DNA of 64,000 nt from Ruminococcus sp. UBA4383 (GCA_002389995.1 DGRR01000219.1:19176-83175), one strand, 5' to 3'; numbered from the stretch's first letter, positions 56,093 through 64,000 are shown. Numbers and translations are program-made. The notes: generated by a model from the letters alone, not told the origin.

Positions 56093-57065
56093 ATTCCTGA
56101 GAAATAATTTCCTTATAAAATTCAGAGTAGTCTTTTCTTCCCTGTTTTGTAAATTCAATTGCACTTCTGGGGTGCTGGTTGAGAAGTCCTGTCATGAGAT
56201 ACTGGAAATCATATCCCCATACTGCGCCTGCTTCTCTCACTTCGGGCATATATTTTTCAATGAACTGAATAACGGGGTAAACATTATATTTCGGATTTTT
56301 GAGGAATCCGAGGAGAAGTTCCATTGAACAGTTTCCTGCACCTCTGCCCATGCCTGAGTATGTAGCATCAAGCCAGTCAACACCGTCACCGACCGCCTCT
56401 ATTGTATTTGCAAATGCAAGCTGCTGGTTATTATGTGCATGGATACCGAGATTTTTATTGTATTTCTCCGCAAATTCTCCGTAAAGTGCGGAAATTCTTG
56501 CAATCTGTTCGGGATAGAGCGAGCCGAAACTGTCAACTATATAGAGGGTATCGACAGGAGTTTTTCCGAGAATATCAAGTGCTACCTTGAGGTCTGTTTC
56601 CTGAGCGTTGGATATAGCCATAATATTACAGCTTACCTCATAGCCCTTGCTTTTTGCATCTTCAATCATATCAACGGCTGTGGGTATCTGGTGGATATAG
56701 GTTGCAACACGGATAAGGTCAACAGGGGATTCACTGCGGTCATGGATATCCTCCTTGTAGTTGCATCTGCCGACATCAGCCATAACTGCGATTTTAAGGT
56801 CTGTATTGTTTTCGCCTACGATAGACCTTATATATTCATCATCGCAGAATTTGCACGGACCGAACTTTGAAACATCAAACATTTCCTTGTCGCCCTTATA
56901 GCCAAATTCCATATAGTCAACGCCTGAGCGGAGGTTTGCGGTATAGAGAGCCTTTACAAAGTCATCGGAAAAGCGAAATTCATTTACAAGTCCGCCGTCC
57001 CTGAGAGTTGCATCAATGACCTTAATCTGCGGTCTGTAATCCATTAATTTAGATATTTCCTTCAT
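56091..57065 (-). CDS. DRE-TIM aldolase (HMG-CoA lyase / 4-hydroxy-2-oxovalerate aldolase-like)
   Basis: 324 residues. DATLRDGG is the DRE-TIM metal-and-base motif, with GIHAHNNQQLAFANTIEA (metal-binding HxHN) and DATYSGMGRGAGNCSMELLL. These are all hallmarks of the HMGL-like carbon-carbon lyases. The family's substrates range from isopropylmalate to hydroxyketovalerate; no leu or mhp genes are here, so the reaction is unknown. Start ATG 57065 behind AAGGGAAAA; the longer frame is not conserved. Own promoter and shared terminator. Confidence 0.85.
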   Translation of the reverse strand: MKEISKLMDYRPQIKVIDATLRDGGLVNEFRFSDDFVKALYTANLRSGVDYMEFGYKGDKEMFDVSKFGPCKFCDDEYIRSIVGENNTDLKIAVMADVGRCNYKEDIHDRSESPVDLIRVATYIHQIPTAVDMIEDAKSKGYEVSCNIMAISNAQETDLKVALDILGKTPVDTLYIVDSFGSLYPEQIARISALYGEFAEKYNKNLGIHAHNNQQLAFANTIEAVGDGVDWLDATYSGMGRGAGNCSMELLLGFLKNPKYNVYPVIQFIEKYMPEVREAGAVWGYDFQYLMTGLLNQHPRSAIEFTKQGRKDYSEFYKEIISQE

Positions 57066-57128
57066 AAAAATTTTCCCTTCATTCTTTTTGCGCTGTAACG
57101 CTTTAAAGTGTATTAGTATCATGAATAC

Positions 57129-57157
57129 AGTATATCACAAAAAAAGTTCGTTGTCAA
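57129..57157 (-). promoter_or_regulatory. sigma-A promoter of the aldolase gene
   Basis: Minus strand TTGACA (57157-57152), 17-bp spacer, TATACT (57134-57129). Confidence 0.8.
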
Positions 57158-57167
57158 GGGTTTTTCA

Positions 57168-57200
57168 ATAAAAATATCCCCGCAAATCACGGGGAATATT
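57168..57200 (-). terminator. terminator of the FIST-EAL/LacI-sensor operon
   Basis: Stem AATATCCCCG (57173-57182) / CGGGGAATATT (57190-57200, one bulge), followed on the minus strand by TTTTTATT. Confidence 0.85.
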
Positions 57201-57203
57201 TTA

Positions 57204-58940
57204 TTATTCTGCGTTATTGATGTAGAATGTTTTTCCGAGCTGTAAGGCTATAAATTCGCCACGCTCATATATATCGTCTATTGCCTCGCACATGAGAAAG
57301 CCATATATTATATCTTTATAAAAAACAGGCAGTACAATAAATCCCCTGCATTTCATTGAAGTTTCATCACGGACAAAAATATCTTTTGTACGGCAAAGCT
57401 GTCTTTCTTCCGACATAAGATATACTTCACCGTCCCTTACTATGCATTTAAGGTTTATCATATCGGGGAGGTATGCATTGCTTTTGTAGTCATACACAAA
57501 GGGTTTTTCAAACATATAGAGTGCAGCGTTATTTACGCCGAGCTTGTTAATATTCATCAGTATATTATTATAATCGCCCTTTTTGTCAAACGTCCTTGCT
57601 ATGAGGAAATTGAGGAGTTCTTCTCTTTGATATACAAGTCTTTTTTTACTCTGTATGCTTTCTTCTGAGAGTGCAGTTATGGCATTGTCTTTCATTTCAA
57701 GGAAAAGGCTGTTTATCATGGCATTTACGGCTGATGAAGAATTGATATTATTCATGGCTTTCTGGAGTTTGTCCATACTTTCGAGAAGTTTCTGTGCATC
57801 GGTATATTTCATCGCACCTTTTTCAAAGAATTTATTTATCATTTTTACAACTTCATTGTAATCCTCGATACTCATATATTTTCTCTTTATGGCTCTGAGT
57901 ATGAGGGATATAATTTCATAGAACAGTCTTTCAAGGTTTACGCTTTCCCTGTCCGAGGGTGATTTCCTGTATCTGTAAAAGCAATCTCTGAACATACGAT
58001 AAATAAATGCAGGTTCAATATTAATCATTTCGCCGACTGTATAGTCATACATTTCATAATAAAATGAATCCCTGCCGTAAAGTCTTGTTGAAACAAGTGC
58101 GGATTTTACATTTTCGCCGTTTAATTTCCTGAGCATAAGTTCCATTGCTTTGTCTCCGAGTGTGCATTCATATGCACCTACCGAGGAAAGCGAGGGGGTC
58201 ATTTCGCTTGATGCTACTGTATTGTCAAATCCGAAAACAAGAATATCCTTTCCGGGGACAAGATTTCTCGATTCCATTACTCTGTAAAGTCCTCTCGCAA
58301 CCGAATCATTTACGCAGAATATCGCCTGTACATCGGGATTTCTGTCGAGGAGCGCAGCGGCTGCCTCTGTGCATTGTGAGGACATATCCGTAACTTCATA
58401 ATTTGTATCCGAAAACATAACATTATTTTCTTTCAGACATTCAAGGAATACCTGTTTTCTTGTGAAAGCGTCCTTATTGTCCTCACGGCCTCCGAGCATA
58501 CATATTCTTGTAAAGCCGTTCACATTTATGAGATATTCAATAGCCTCTGATATACCTCTTGTATTGTCATAATTTACAGTAGTTTCTCCCTCTATATCGG
58601 AAGCTATGAATACTTTCGGAATATTTCTTTTACTTTCGCTGTATTTGACTTTGAGATTTTTTTTGACCTGTTTATCCATGCTTCCTATATGGATTATAAC
58701 GCCGTCAAATTCACATTGTTCGCTGAGTTTGAAAACTGAATTATATACTGATTTATATTCGCTTATATTTTCCCTGCTGTTATTTGTTTCGACATATTTT
58801 CCTGAAAGTATTACAAGGTTTATATTTTTCTTTTCGGGAATTGTCCTCATCATACTCTTCACCATATCCCTCGAAAAACTGCTGTTTATATCATCGAGTA
58901 TAACAGCGATTACTTTTTCATGTTTTCTTCTGTCCCACAT
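57204..58940 (-). CDS. LacI-type periplasmic-binding-fold sensor without DNA-binding or GGDEF domain
   Basis: 578 residues. Residues ~9-300 match the ligand-binding core of LacI/GalR regulators (VIAVILDDINSSFSRDMVKSM, GISEAIEYLI, CVNDSVARGLYRVM, VFGFDNTVASSEMTPSLSSV). No N-terminal HTH exists; the frame opens with WDRRKHEK. Residues ~300-440 are helical linker, and ~440-575 resemble a GAF domain (YLMSEERQLC, GFIVLPVFYKDIIYGFLMCEA). This LacI-core plus GAF arrangement is usually seen in GGDEF or kinase sensors; the output domain is missing. It lies 14 bases after the FIST-EAL gene, so they are co-transcribed. Confidence 0.8.
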   Translation of the reverse strand: MWDRRKHEKVIAVILDDINSSFSRDMVKSMMRTIPEKKNINLVILSGKYVETNNSRENISEYKSVYNSVFKLSEQCEFDGVIIHIGSMDKQVKKNLKVKYSESKRNIPKVFIASDIEGETTVNYDNTRGISEAIEYLINVNGFTRICMLGGREDNKDAFTRKQVFLECLKENNVMFSDTNYEVTDMSSQCTEAAAALLDRNPDVQAIFCVNDSVARGLYRVMESRNLVPGKDILVFGFDNTVASSEMTPSLSSVGAYECTLGDKAMELMLRKLNGENVKSALVSTRLYGRDSFYYEMYDYTVGEMINIEPAFIYRMFRDCFYRYRKSPSDRESVNLERLFYEIISLILRAIKRKYMSIEDYNEVVKMINKFFEKGAMKYTDAQKLLESMDKLQKAMNNINSSSAVNAMINSLFLEMKDNAITALSEESIQSKKRLVYQREELLNFLIARTFDKKGDYNNILMNINKLGVNNAALYMFEKPFVYDYKSNAYLPDMINLKCIVRDGEVYLMSEERQLCRTKDIFVRDETSMKCRGFIVLPVFYKDIIYGFLMCEAIDDIYERGEFIALQLGKTFYINNAE

Positions 58941-58954
58941 ATTATCCCCTCCGT

Positions 58955-61570
58955 TCAGCAGTCTTCAATATCGGGGCTTGGCTTTGAAAAAAGATATCCC
59001 TGTGAATAATCTATATTAAAATCAAGGAGAAGTTTCTGTATATCCTCATTGTCAACAAATTCTGCGATTATCTGGAATGTACCCTTGCTGAGTCTTTTCC
59101 AGCCCGAAATCAATGCAATAAGATTTGCGGATTTTTCATCAACACAGCATCTCTTTACAATTGAGCCGTCTATTTTAAGATAGTCTGAATGTATGCTTGC
59201 GATATGCTGTAAATTTGAGAAACCGCTTCCGAAGTCGTCTATTGATATTTTTCCGCCAAGAGAATGTATTCTGTCAACAAAAAGCATGAGTTCGTTATAA
59301 TCGTCTATATCCTCATTTTCAAGTATTTCAAACACAAAATTATTCGGATACTTTGCAGATGAAAGGAAATTGTAGATATATTCGATTATTTCACGGTTTT
59401 TTATATCTCTTATCGCAAGGTTGATGCTTACGCTTTTATCCTCGATATCCTTGAATCTTTCAAAGACTTTTCTTATCATTATCTTTGACATGGAATCATA
59501 GAGAAGTCCGAATGACCTTGCAACGTCAAGAAAACTTCCGGGATAATATATTTCTCCGTCTTCATCTTCAAGGCGCATAAGTGATTCATAATGATGTATA
59601 CACTTGTTCACATTGTCATATATTCCCTGAAAATACGGGATTATCTTGTCATGTGCTATTGCGTAGTTTATAACGTTTACCATATGATAGCGTTCTCTTA
59701 TACTTTCCTCGTCAAGCTGTCCACGCTTTGCGTTATATGAATAAAACTGTATATTTTTCTGAGACATCTCAGTAAGTGCCGAATAATAGGCTGATGTGAG
59801 ATTTTCAGATGTGCAGTCATCAATTATGCAGAAAAGCGGTACTATTGCTATATATTCCTCAGATGCCTCAAAAAGTTCCCTCTGCAATACTTCCATATCG
59901 CCGACAAATTCTGAAAGTGCAACCATATATGAAGGCGCAGCAATTGCAACATTCCATTCTTCAAGGGCATATATCGAATAGCCTTTCTGTTTTGCGTAGC
60001 TTATGCATTTTGTCATGTAATTTTTATGGGTAAGGTCTATAAGGCGGTCTGAAAATACTGTTTTCATGCTTGAAACATCTGTTACATTTATCATGCATAT
60101 GCGGTCATATCCTCTGAGTTTCATATCCATATTCATGGCTGCCGCATTGGGAATATCTTCATTTTCCGAATACAGAAGTTTAAGTTCGCAGTCTCTTACA
60201 AAGGTTTTAAGGCTGTCTGCGGCTTTTGAATCGTCATTTTTTATAAACTCATTTTCTATGTCATAAAGATAATTCAGCAGTTCCCTGTTATCCTCCACAA
60301 GTGAATCAGTATGCGAAAATGCAAAGGGATTGTATGGCTGTGATGCCGCCTCCTCACCTATTACAGATACTACAAACGAACAGTTTGCAAAAGTATTTCT
60401 GCCGTTTACATAGGCAATTTCTCCCTCTGTTATGCAGCCGCACATATTTGAATTTTCATAGGCTGATATTTCCCATTTTACGCAGTTTGAATATATCATT
60501 GAGCGGGCTATGCACGAATATCCGAAAAGAGTTTCTGCCTTTTCAAAATTTTCTATCTGTCTGAAAAGCGCACGGTTATCTGATATTATTTTCCTGTCAT
60601 ATATAAAGGCTCTCTTTAATTTTTTTCCTGCTTTGACATTATGGTTTGCGTTTATAAGTTCACGCCTGCAATTTACATCTATATCGGGGTGACTTGCATA
60701 TGAATCGCTGTTTACGGGGTCATTTGCGTCAAACATTTCCGCTATGCTTTCATTGTCGGAAAATCTTACAAATATCGGAATATCGCTTACATCTGAATAC
60801 ACATACGGGAAAAGATTAGTAAGTTCCGGACGGTTTTTCAGTGCATCACCTATGCCTATGCGGTATTCTCTTGCGGCATCTTTGCCGTTTATTGAAAGTA
60901 TACAAGTACCGAATGTATCTGTTATTTCAACTTCCTCGCCTATAACCTGAACGCCTGTGGCGCATGAACTGTGGCTTTCGACATTTTCACCGCTTATGGC
61001 TGCGAGGATAGTGCCTTTATTTGTCCAGCCGTTTTCATTGAATACAAATCCTGAATCGAGAAATTTACGCAGGCTTATTTCAGGAGTGTTTGCAAGTCCG
61101 CCTATCATCTGCACATTAGGGAAACAGATATTGCATTTTTCTACATAGCTGTATACATCGAGATATTTTCCTGTGAGGAAAGTGAGAAGGAGCTTCGTAT
61201 TTTCGTCTATCACGGCAGATTTTACATTTTTGCAGAGTATTTCGGGTTTTATGGGCTTGTCGTTTTCATCGAATGTCGGAATAAGTGCGGTTCTGATTTT
61301 TCCGCCTGCTGACATCTGGGTAACTGAAATTACGCACTGGTCGGGAGAAAGTTTTCCGCTGACTATTACCGCTGATGTACTTGTGCCGAAAATATGCGCT
61401 CCGGGTACAAGTTTTGCTATGAATTTTGCGAGGTCTACGGCTTCATCTTCAACGTGTATGGCTGTATGTATGCGTATGAGAATATCACCCTTTACAGGAT
61501 TGAGCATAAGCTGGCTGAATGCCTGTGCGAGTCTTGTCTTTGATATGTATTTAAAATTCCATGTAAACAT
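58955..61570 (-). CDS. FIST-EAL c-di-GMP phosphodiesterase
   Basis: 871 residues, no membrane segment. FIST_N (~30-225), FIST_C (~240-390), a divergent region ~450-620 that may be a degenerate GGDEF domain, and a C-terminal EAL domain (~640-865). EAL catalytic residues are visible: YESLMRL (Glu of EAL, here ESL), NLAIRD, FEILENED, DDFGSGFS, LKIDGSIV, and AEFVDNED. The key metal and catalytic positions look intact, so hydrolysis of c-di-GMP to pGpG is likely. FIST domains sense small ligands such as amino acids. AGGAGG precedes the ATG. First gene of the pair with the LacI-core sensor. Confidence 0.85.
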   Translation of the reverse strand: MFTWNFKYISKTRLAQAFSQLMLNPVKGDILIRIHTAIHVEDEAVDLAKFIAKLVPGAHIFGTSTSAVIVSGKLSPDQCVISVTQMSAGGKIRTALIPTFDENDKPIKPEILCKNVKSAVIDENTKLLLTFLTGKYLDVYSYVEKCNICFPNVQMIGGLANTPEISLRKFLDSGFVFNENGWTNKGTILAAISGENVESHSSCATGVQVIGEEVEITDTFGTCILSINGKDAAREYRIGIGDALKNRPELTNLFPYVYSDVSDIPIFVRFSDNESIAEMFDANDPVNSDSYASHPDIDVNCRRELINANHNVKAGKKLKRAFIYDRKIISDNRALFRQIENFEKAETLFGYSCIARSMIYSNCVKWEISAYENSNMCGCITEGEIAYVNGRNTFANCSFVVSVIGEEAASQPYNPFAFSHTDSLVEDNRELLNYLYDIENEFIKNDDSKAADSLKTFVRDCELKLLYSENEDIPNAAAMNMDMKLRGYDRICMINVTDVSSMKTVFSDRLIDLTHKNYMTKCISYAKQKGYSIYALEEWNVAIAAPSYMVALSEFVGDMEVLQRELFEASEEYIAIVPLFCIIDDCTSENLTSAYYSALTEMSQKNIQFYSYNAKRGQLDEESIRERYHMVNVINYAIAHDKIIPYFQGIYDNVNKCIHHYESLMRLEDEDGEIYYPGSFLDVARSFGLLYDSMSKIMIRKVFERFKDIEDKSVSINLAIRDIKNREIIEYIYNFLSSAKYPNNFVFEILENEDIDDYNELMLFVDRIHSLGGKISIDDFGSGFSNLQHIASIHSDYLKIDGSIVKRCCVDEKSANLIALISGWKRLSKGTFQIIAEFVDNEDIQKLLLDFNIDYSQGYLFSKPSPDIEDC

Positions 61571-61594
61571 ATAACCGCCTCCTGTTTCTGATTA

Positions 61595-61647
61595 TGAAAA
61601 AACCGTGTCTGCCCTCAACAGTATAGAGATTGAGACAGTCCACGGTC
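61595..61647 (-). terminator. terminator of the ABC transporter operon
   Basis: ACCGTG (61602-61607) pairs with CACGGT (61641-61646) and further imperfect pairs inside; on the minus strand it is followed by TTTTTTC. It lies directly upstream of the FIST-EAL start. Confidence 0.75.
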
Positions 61648-61663
61648 TTTCAGAAATAGCATT

Positions 61664-62461
61664 TTATTTTACATCTTTCTTATTGAATATTTTTATTGTT
61701 GCGGGCAGAAATATTGCAATTATAATTCCCGATACAAGCAATCCGTTAAATATGGCTACTTGTCCAAGAGACAAAAGCTGGTCAGGTCCATTGTTGAGAA
61801 GGTACATATCAGATGTATGGAAAATTTTAATAAATGCTGTATCTATGGCAAAATACACGCCTGTAAGGACACCTGTTCCCGTTATTACTCCCACGATGCT
61901 GGCAAAAGTTTTATTTCCCAGACCTGTTGTAAGGAACAGAAGTATAGTACATATTGACTGTAAAAGGAGCCATTTGAGAATAAATGTAACTATACTTGTC
62001 GAAATATTTTCAACAGCGATACTTCTTACAGTCAGTTCGCTTATAATTCTTCCGCAGGCTGAAACAAGCATAAAAATCATATTATGTATTGATATTACAA
62101 TAAATTTAGATACGACTGTATAGCCACGTTTAGGGAGCTGACCTGCAATATTTTTAACATATCCATTTGCTATATCCGAATATGTAAATGATACCACCGA
62201 TATAAAGAGCAGTACAAACACAGGTTTTGCTATAAAAGGTGAGGCTATAATTTCCGAAAGGTTTTTAGTATTTTCAAACACCATAAACTGTGATTCTGTT
62301 CCGGAATCTGCAACATCTTTAATTAATTTATTGGCAATAAAACACATAAATTTTGCAAAAGGGGCAGAAGCAAGAGCAGTAACAAATATAATTATAAGAT
62401 TCACAATGAATACTTTGCTTTTTCTCATTCTGTAAAAATCCATTTTTACAAGATTACCCAT
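61664..62461 (-). CDS. ABC-2 family transporter permease
   Basis: 265 residues with six membrane segments, starting MGNLVKMDFYRMRKSKVFIVN, typical of bacitracin/lantibiotic-immunity-type permeases. No export substrate can be named. It overlaps the ATPase gene by 8 bp. Confidence 0.85.
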   Translation of the reverse strand: MGNLVKMDFYRMRKSKVFIVNLIIIFVTALASAPFAKFMCFIANKLIKDVADSGTESQFMVFENTKNLSEIIASPFIAKPVFVLLFISVVSFTYSDIANGYVKNIAGQLPKRGYTVVSKFIVISIHNMIFMLVSACGRIISELTVRSIAVENISTSIVTFILKWLLLQSICTILLFLTTGLGNKTFASIVGVITGTGVLTGVYFAIDTAFIKIFHTSDMYLLNNGPDQLLSLGQVAIFNGLLVSGIIIAIFLPATIKIFNKKDVK

Positions 62462-63371
62462 TATGCTGACCTCCTGTCACACTGAGGTAATAGTCTTCAA
62501 GAGATACATTGTTGACATATATTTCTTTAAGAGAGATACCTGCATTTACTATTGCCTTAGCCATTTTGTCGCTTTCGTCGAGATGTTCGTTTACACGCAC
62601 CTTATTGTCATCATCAACTGTTGCGTCCTGTATTCCGATATTTCTGAGAGTTTTTATAACGCCTTCGTTATTGTCGGAATTGATTATTACATATTTTCCG
62701 CATCTTGATTTAAGGTCATCTACTGTAAATTCATCGAGAAGTTTTCCTTCATGGATAATGCCGTATTTTGTGGCAAGTTTTCCGAGTTCATCGAGGATAT
62801 GGCTTGAAATCATAACTGTTATGCCTTTTTCGCCACAGAGTTTTTCAATGGTATGGCGCACTTCAACGATACCCTGCGGGTCGAGACCGTTTATAGGCTC
62901 ATCGAGAACTATAATCTCAGGTTCACCGACAAGTGCGAGGGCAATTCCGAGTCGCTGGCGCATACCGAGTGAAAAAGAACCTGCACTTTTTTTATTGTCC
63001 ACGTTTTCAAGTCCTACTGTTTTGAGAAGTTTTTCAACATAGCCATTGGGATTTATTCCCATGCCGATACATTTGATTTTAAGATTTTCGTAAGCAGAGC
63101 GTTCAGGATAAAGACCGGGACTTTCAATCAGAACGCCGACTTTGTTCATAAATTGTCTTGCATCTGCGCCTGTTTTTCCGAAAAGGCTGTAAGAACCGCT
63201 TGTCGGTGAAGAAAGGCCTGTGATTATTCTCATAATAGTAGTTTTTCCTGCGCCGTTTCTGCCGATAAGACCGTAAATTTCGCCTTTTGAAATATGAATG
63301 TTTATGTCTTTTATTGCGTCTTTTTTGCCATATGTTTTCGTCAGATTCTGAGTTTCAAGTATGTAAGACAT
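62454..63371 (-). CDS. ABC transporter ATP-binding protein
   Basis: 305 residues. Walker A GRNGAGKTT, signature FSLGMRQRLGIALAL, Walker B EIIVLDEPINGLD, and switch His in SSHILDE. The C-terminal ~90 residues are typical of BcrA/NisF-like subunits. The site AGGAGGGA precedes the ATG. Own consensus promoter and an operator-like palindrome in the leader suggest regulated expression. Confidence 0.95.
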   Translation of the reverse strand: MSYILETQNLTKTYGKKDAIKDINIHISKGEIYGLIGRNGAGKTTIMRIITGLSSPTSGSYSLFGKTGADARQFMNKVGVLIESPGLYPERSAYENLKIKCIGMGINPNGYVEKLLKTVGLENVDNKKSAGSFSLGMRQRLGIALALVGEPEIIVLDEPINGLDPQGIVEVRHTIEKLCGEKGITVMISSHILDELGKLATKYGIIHEGKLLDEFTVDDLKSRCGKYVIINSDNNEGVIKTLRNIGIQDATVDDDNKVRVNEHLDESDKMAKAIVNAGISLKEIYVNNVSLEDYYLSVTGGQHNG

Positions 63372-63392
63372 ACTTCCCTCCTAAAATATATC

Positions 63393-63407
63393 AAACAAAA
63401 ATTGTTT
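63393..63407 (-). promoter_or_regulatory. candidate operator in the ABC transporter leader
   Basis: AAACAA-AAA-TTGTTT, a perfect 6-bp-arm dyad located just downstream of the -10, near the transcription start. No regulator gene lies next to it. Confidence 0.45.
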
Positions 63408-63418
63408 AAATCAATGAT

Positions 63419-63447
63419 ATTATATCATAATTTTATATAACTGTCAA
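63419..63447 (-). promoter_or_regulatory. consensus promoter of the ABC transporter operon
   Basis: Minus strand TTGACA (63447-63442), 17-bp spacer, TATAAT (63424-63419). Confidence 0.88.
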
Positions 63448-63464
63448 GCAATATTAAAATAATA

Positions 63465-63498
63465 TAAAAAAAAGCTTCGACATTTTCAGTCGAAGCTT
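63465..63498 (-). terminator. terminator of the tRNA/5S transcript
   Basis: Perfect stem AAGCTTCGAC (63472-63481) / GTCGAAGCTT (63489-63498), T-run on the minus-strand exit. It immediately follows tRNA-Asn. Confidence 0.9.
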
Positions 63499-63500
63499 AT

Positions 63501-63576
63501 TGGCTCCCCCTGCCCGGCTCGAACGGGCGACAACTCGGTTAACAGCCGAGTGCTCTACCGACTGAGCTAAGGAGGA
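63501..63576 (-). tRNA. tRNA-Asn (GTT)
   Basis: 76 nt with encoded CCA. Acceptor TCCTCCT pairs with AGGGGGA (one T-G), D arm GCTC/GAGC, anticodon stem CTCGG/CCGAG with loop CTGTTAA (anticodon GTT), T arm GCCCG/CGGGC. Confidence 0.96.
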
Positions 63577-63583
63577 ATATATA

Positions 63584-63697
<114 letters not shown>

Positions 63698-63717
63698 TTA
63701 TTTTTTAATTTAAAAAG

Positions 63718-63789
63718 TGACCCGTACCAGAATCGAACTGGTGTTACCGGCGTGAGAGGCCGGTGTCTTAACCGCTTGACCAACGGGCC
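63718..63789 (-). tRNA. tRNA-Glu (CTC)
   Basis: 72 nt without encoded CCA. Acceptor GGCCCGT pairs with ACGGGTC, D arm present, anticodon stem CCGGC/GCCGG with anticodon CTC, T arm ACCAG/CTGGT. Upstream of 5S on the same strand. Confidence 0.93.
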
Positions 63790-63798
63790 ATATTATAG

Positions 63799-63871
63799 TG
63801 CACCATCGGGGACTCGAACCCAGGACCCACTGATTAAGAGTCAGTTGCTCTACCACCTGAGCTAGGGAGAC
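63799..63871 (-). tRNA. hybrid tRNA-Lys (CTT), probably an assembly chimera
   Basis: The D arm (GCTC/GAGC) and the anticodon arm (ACTGA CTCTTAA TCAGT, anticodon CTT) are complete. But the acceptor strands do not pair: 5' GTCTCCC against 3' ATGGTGC gives three mismatches and two G-T pairs, and the T stem CTGGG/CCCCG has a mismatch. Each strand would match a different tRNA: ATGGTGC would need GCACCAT, and GTCTCCC would need GGGAGAC. The 5' side joins a Bacteroidetes-like flank, so this looks like two genomes joined in a conserved tRNA. As written it could not be a working tRNA. Confidence 0.75.
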
Positions 63872-63925
63872 AGATCGTGTTTCACGAACTGAGTCTCAAA
63901 GACTCGTCTTTTTCAAAAGCGGGTG

Positions 63926-63957
63926 CAAAGGTACTGCTTTTTTTTGACATGACCAAA
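63926..63957 (-). promoter_or_regulatory. Bacteroidetes-type promoter before the hybrid tRNA
   Basis: Minus strand TTTG (63957-63954), 20-bp gap, TACCTTTG (63933-63926). This matches the Bacteroidetes sigma-ABfr consensus TTTG-N19/21-TAnnTTTG and is unlike every other promoter in the window (all TTGACA/TATAAT type). No gene is seen in 63872-64000. Confidence 0.75.
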
Positions 63958-64000
63958 TTTTTTGGCACTTTTTTTTCAAAAAAATGCTTTTTAACCTTAT

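Overview
The window reads as a chromosomal segment of a low-GC, Gram-positive, cellulosome-bearing Ruminococcus (R. flavefaciens-like). Three lines of evidence support this. A secreted GH48 exocellulase and two other secreted proteins end in type I dockerins. The housekeeping gene order (yicC-remA-gmk-rpoZ-priA-def-fmt-rsmB-rlmN-prpC-prkC-rsgA-thiN-spoVM) is the classic Firmicutes order. Promoters are near-perfect sigma-A sites (TTGACA-N17-TATAAT), with strong Shine-Dalgarno sites and several TTG starts. Species level is inferred, not shown. The last ~190 bases do not belong: they carry a Bacteroidetes-type promoter and the 5' part of a tRNA-Lys whose acceptor strands do not pair, so the contig is probably a metagenomic assembly joined inside a tRNA.

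Layout. 1-4961 (+): end of shikimate kinase, an amidohydrolase, an LRR/dockerin surface protein, guaB, and a lipoprotein with a zinc ribbon. 4992-8946 (-): Na+/phosphate symporter with PhoU domain, then a DUF4317 gene and a lipoprotein. 9079-9849 (+): M23 peptidase. 10076-19898 (-): envelope and division block transcribed murC-lexA-zapA-U32 peptidase-dut-DUF4321-mreB-mreC-mreD-mrdA. 20119-22733 (+): ECF-like sigma factor, a membrane-spanning putative anti-sigma/sensor, and a surface protein with an SPVTG sorting-like signal. 22771-29768 (-): spoVG, xylB with three redox/membrane genes, xylA, and a membrane protein. 29987-30490 (+): VanZ family. 30503-44170 (-): the long translation, kinase and GTPase block listed above, ending in a 29-codon spoVM. 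44296-46773 (-): GH48 exocellulase. 47269-51928 (+): an ABC-2/GldG/DUF4340 four-gene export-like cluster. 52003-56054 (+): AraC regulator, NlpC/P60-like-PG_binding-ricin-dockerin protein, tandem GNAT. 56091-63371 (-): DRE-TIM aldolase, a LacI-type sensor without DNA-binding domain, a FIST-EAL c-di-GMP phosphodiesterase, and an ABC transporter. 63501-63871 (-): tRNA-Asn, 5S rRNA, tRNA-Glu, hybrid tRNA-Lys.

How they work together. Most of the window is growth machinery: nucleotide supply (guaB, gmk, dut), translation and its quality control (fmt, def, rsmB, rlmN, rsgA, rpoZ), wall synthesis and shape (murC, mreBCD, mrdA, zapA) and its PASTA kinase/phosphatase pair. Around it sit plant-fibre functions: GH48 for crystalline cellulose and xylA/xylB for xylose. 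The less understood parts are the GldG/DUF4340 cluster divergent from GH48, the FIST-EAL plus LacI-sensor pair, and the sigma/sensor/SPVTG surface operon. No CRISPR array, insertion sequence or prophage is visible.
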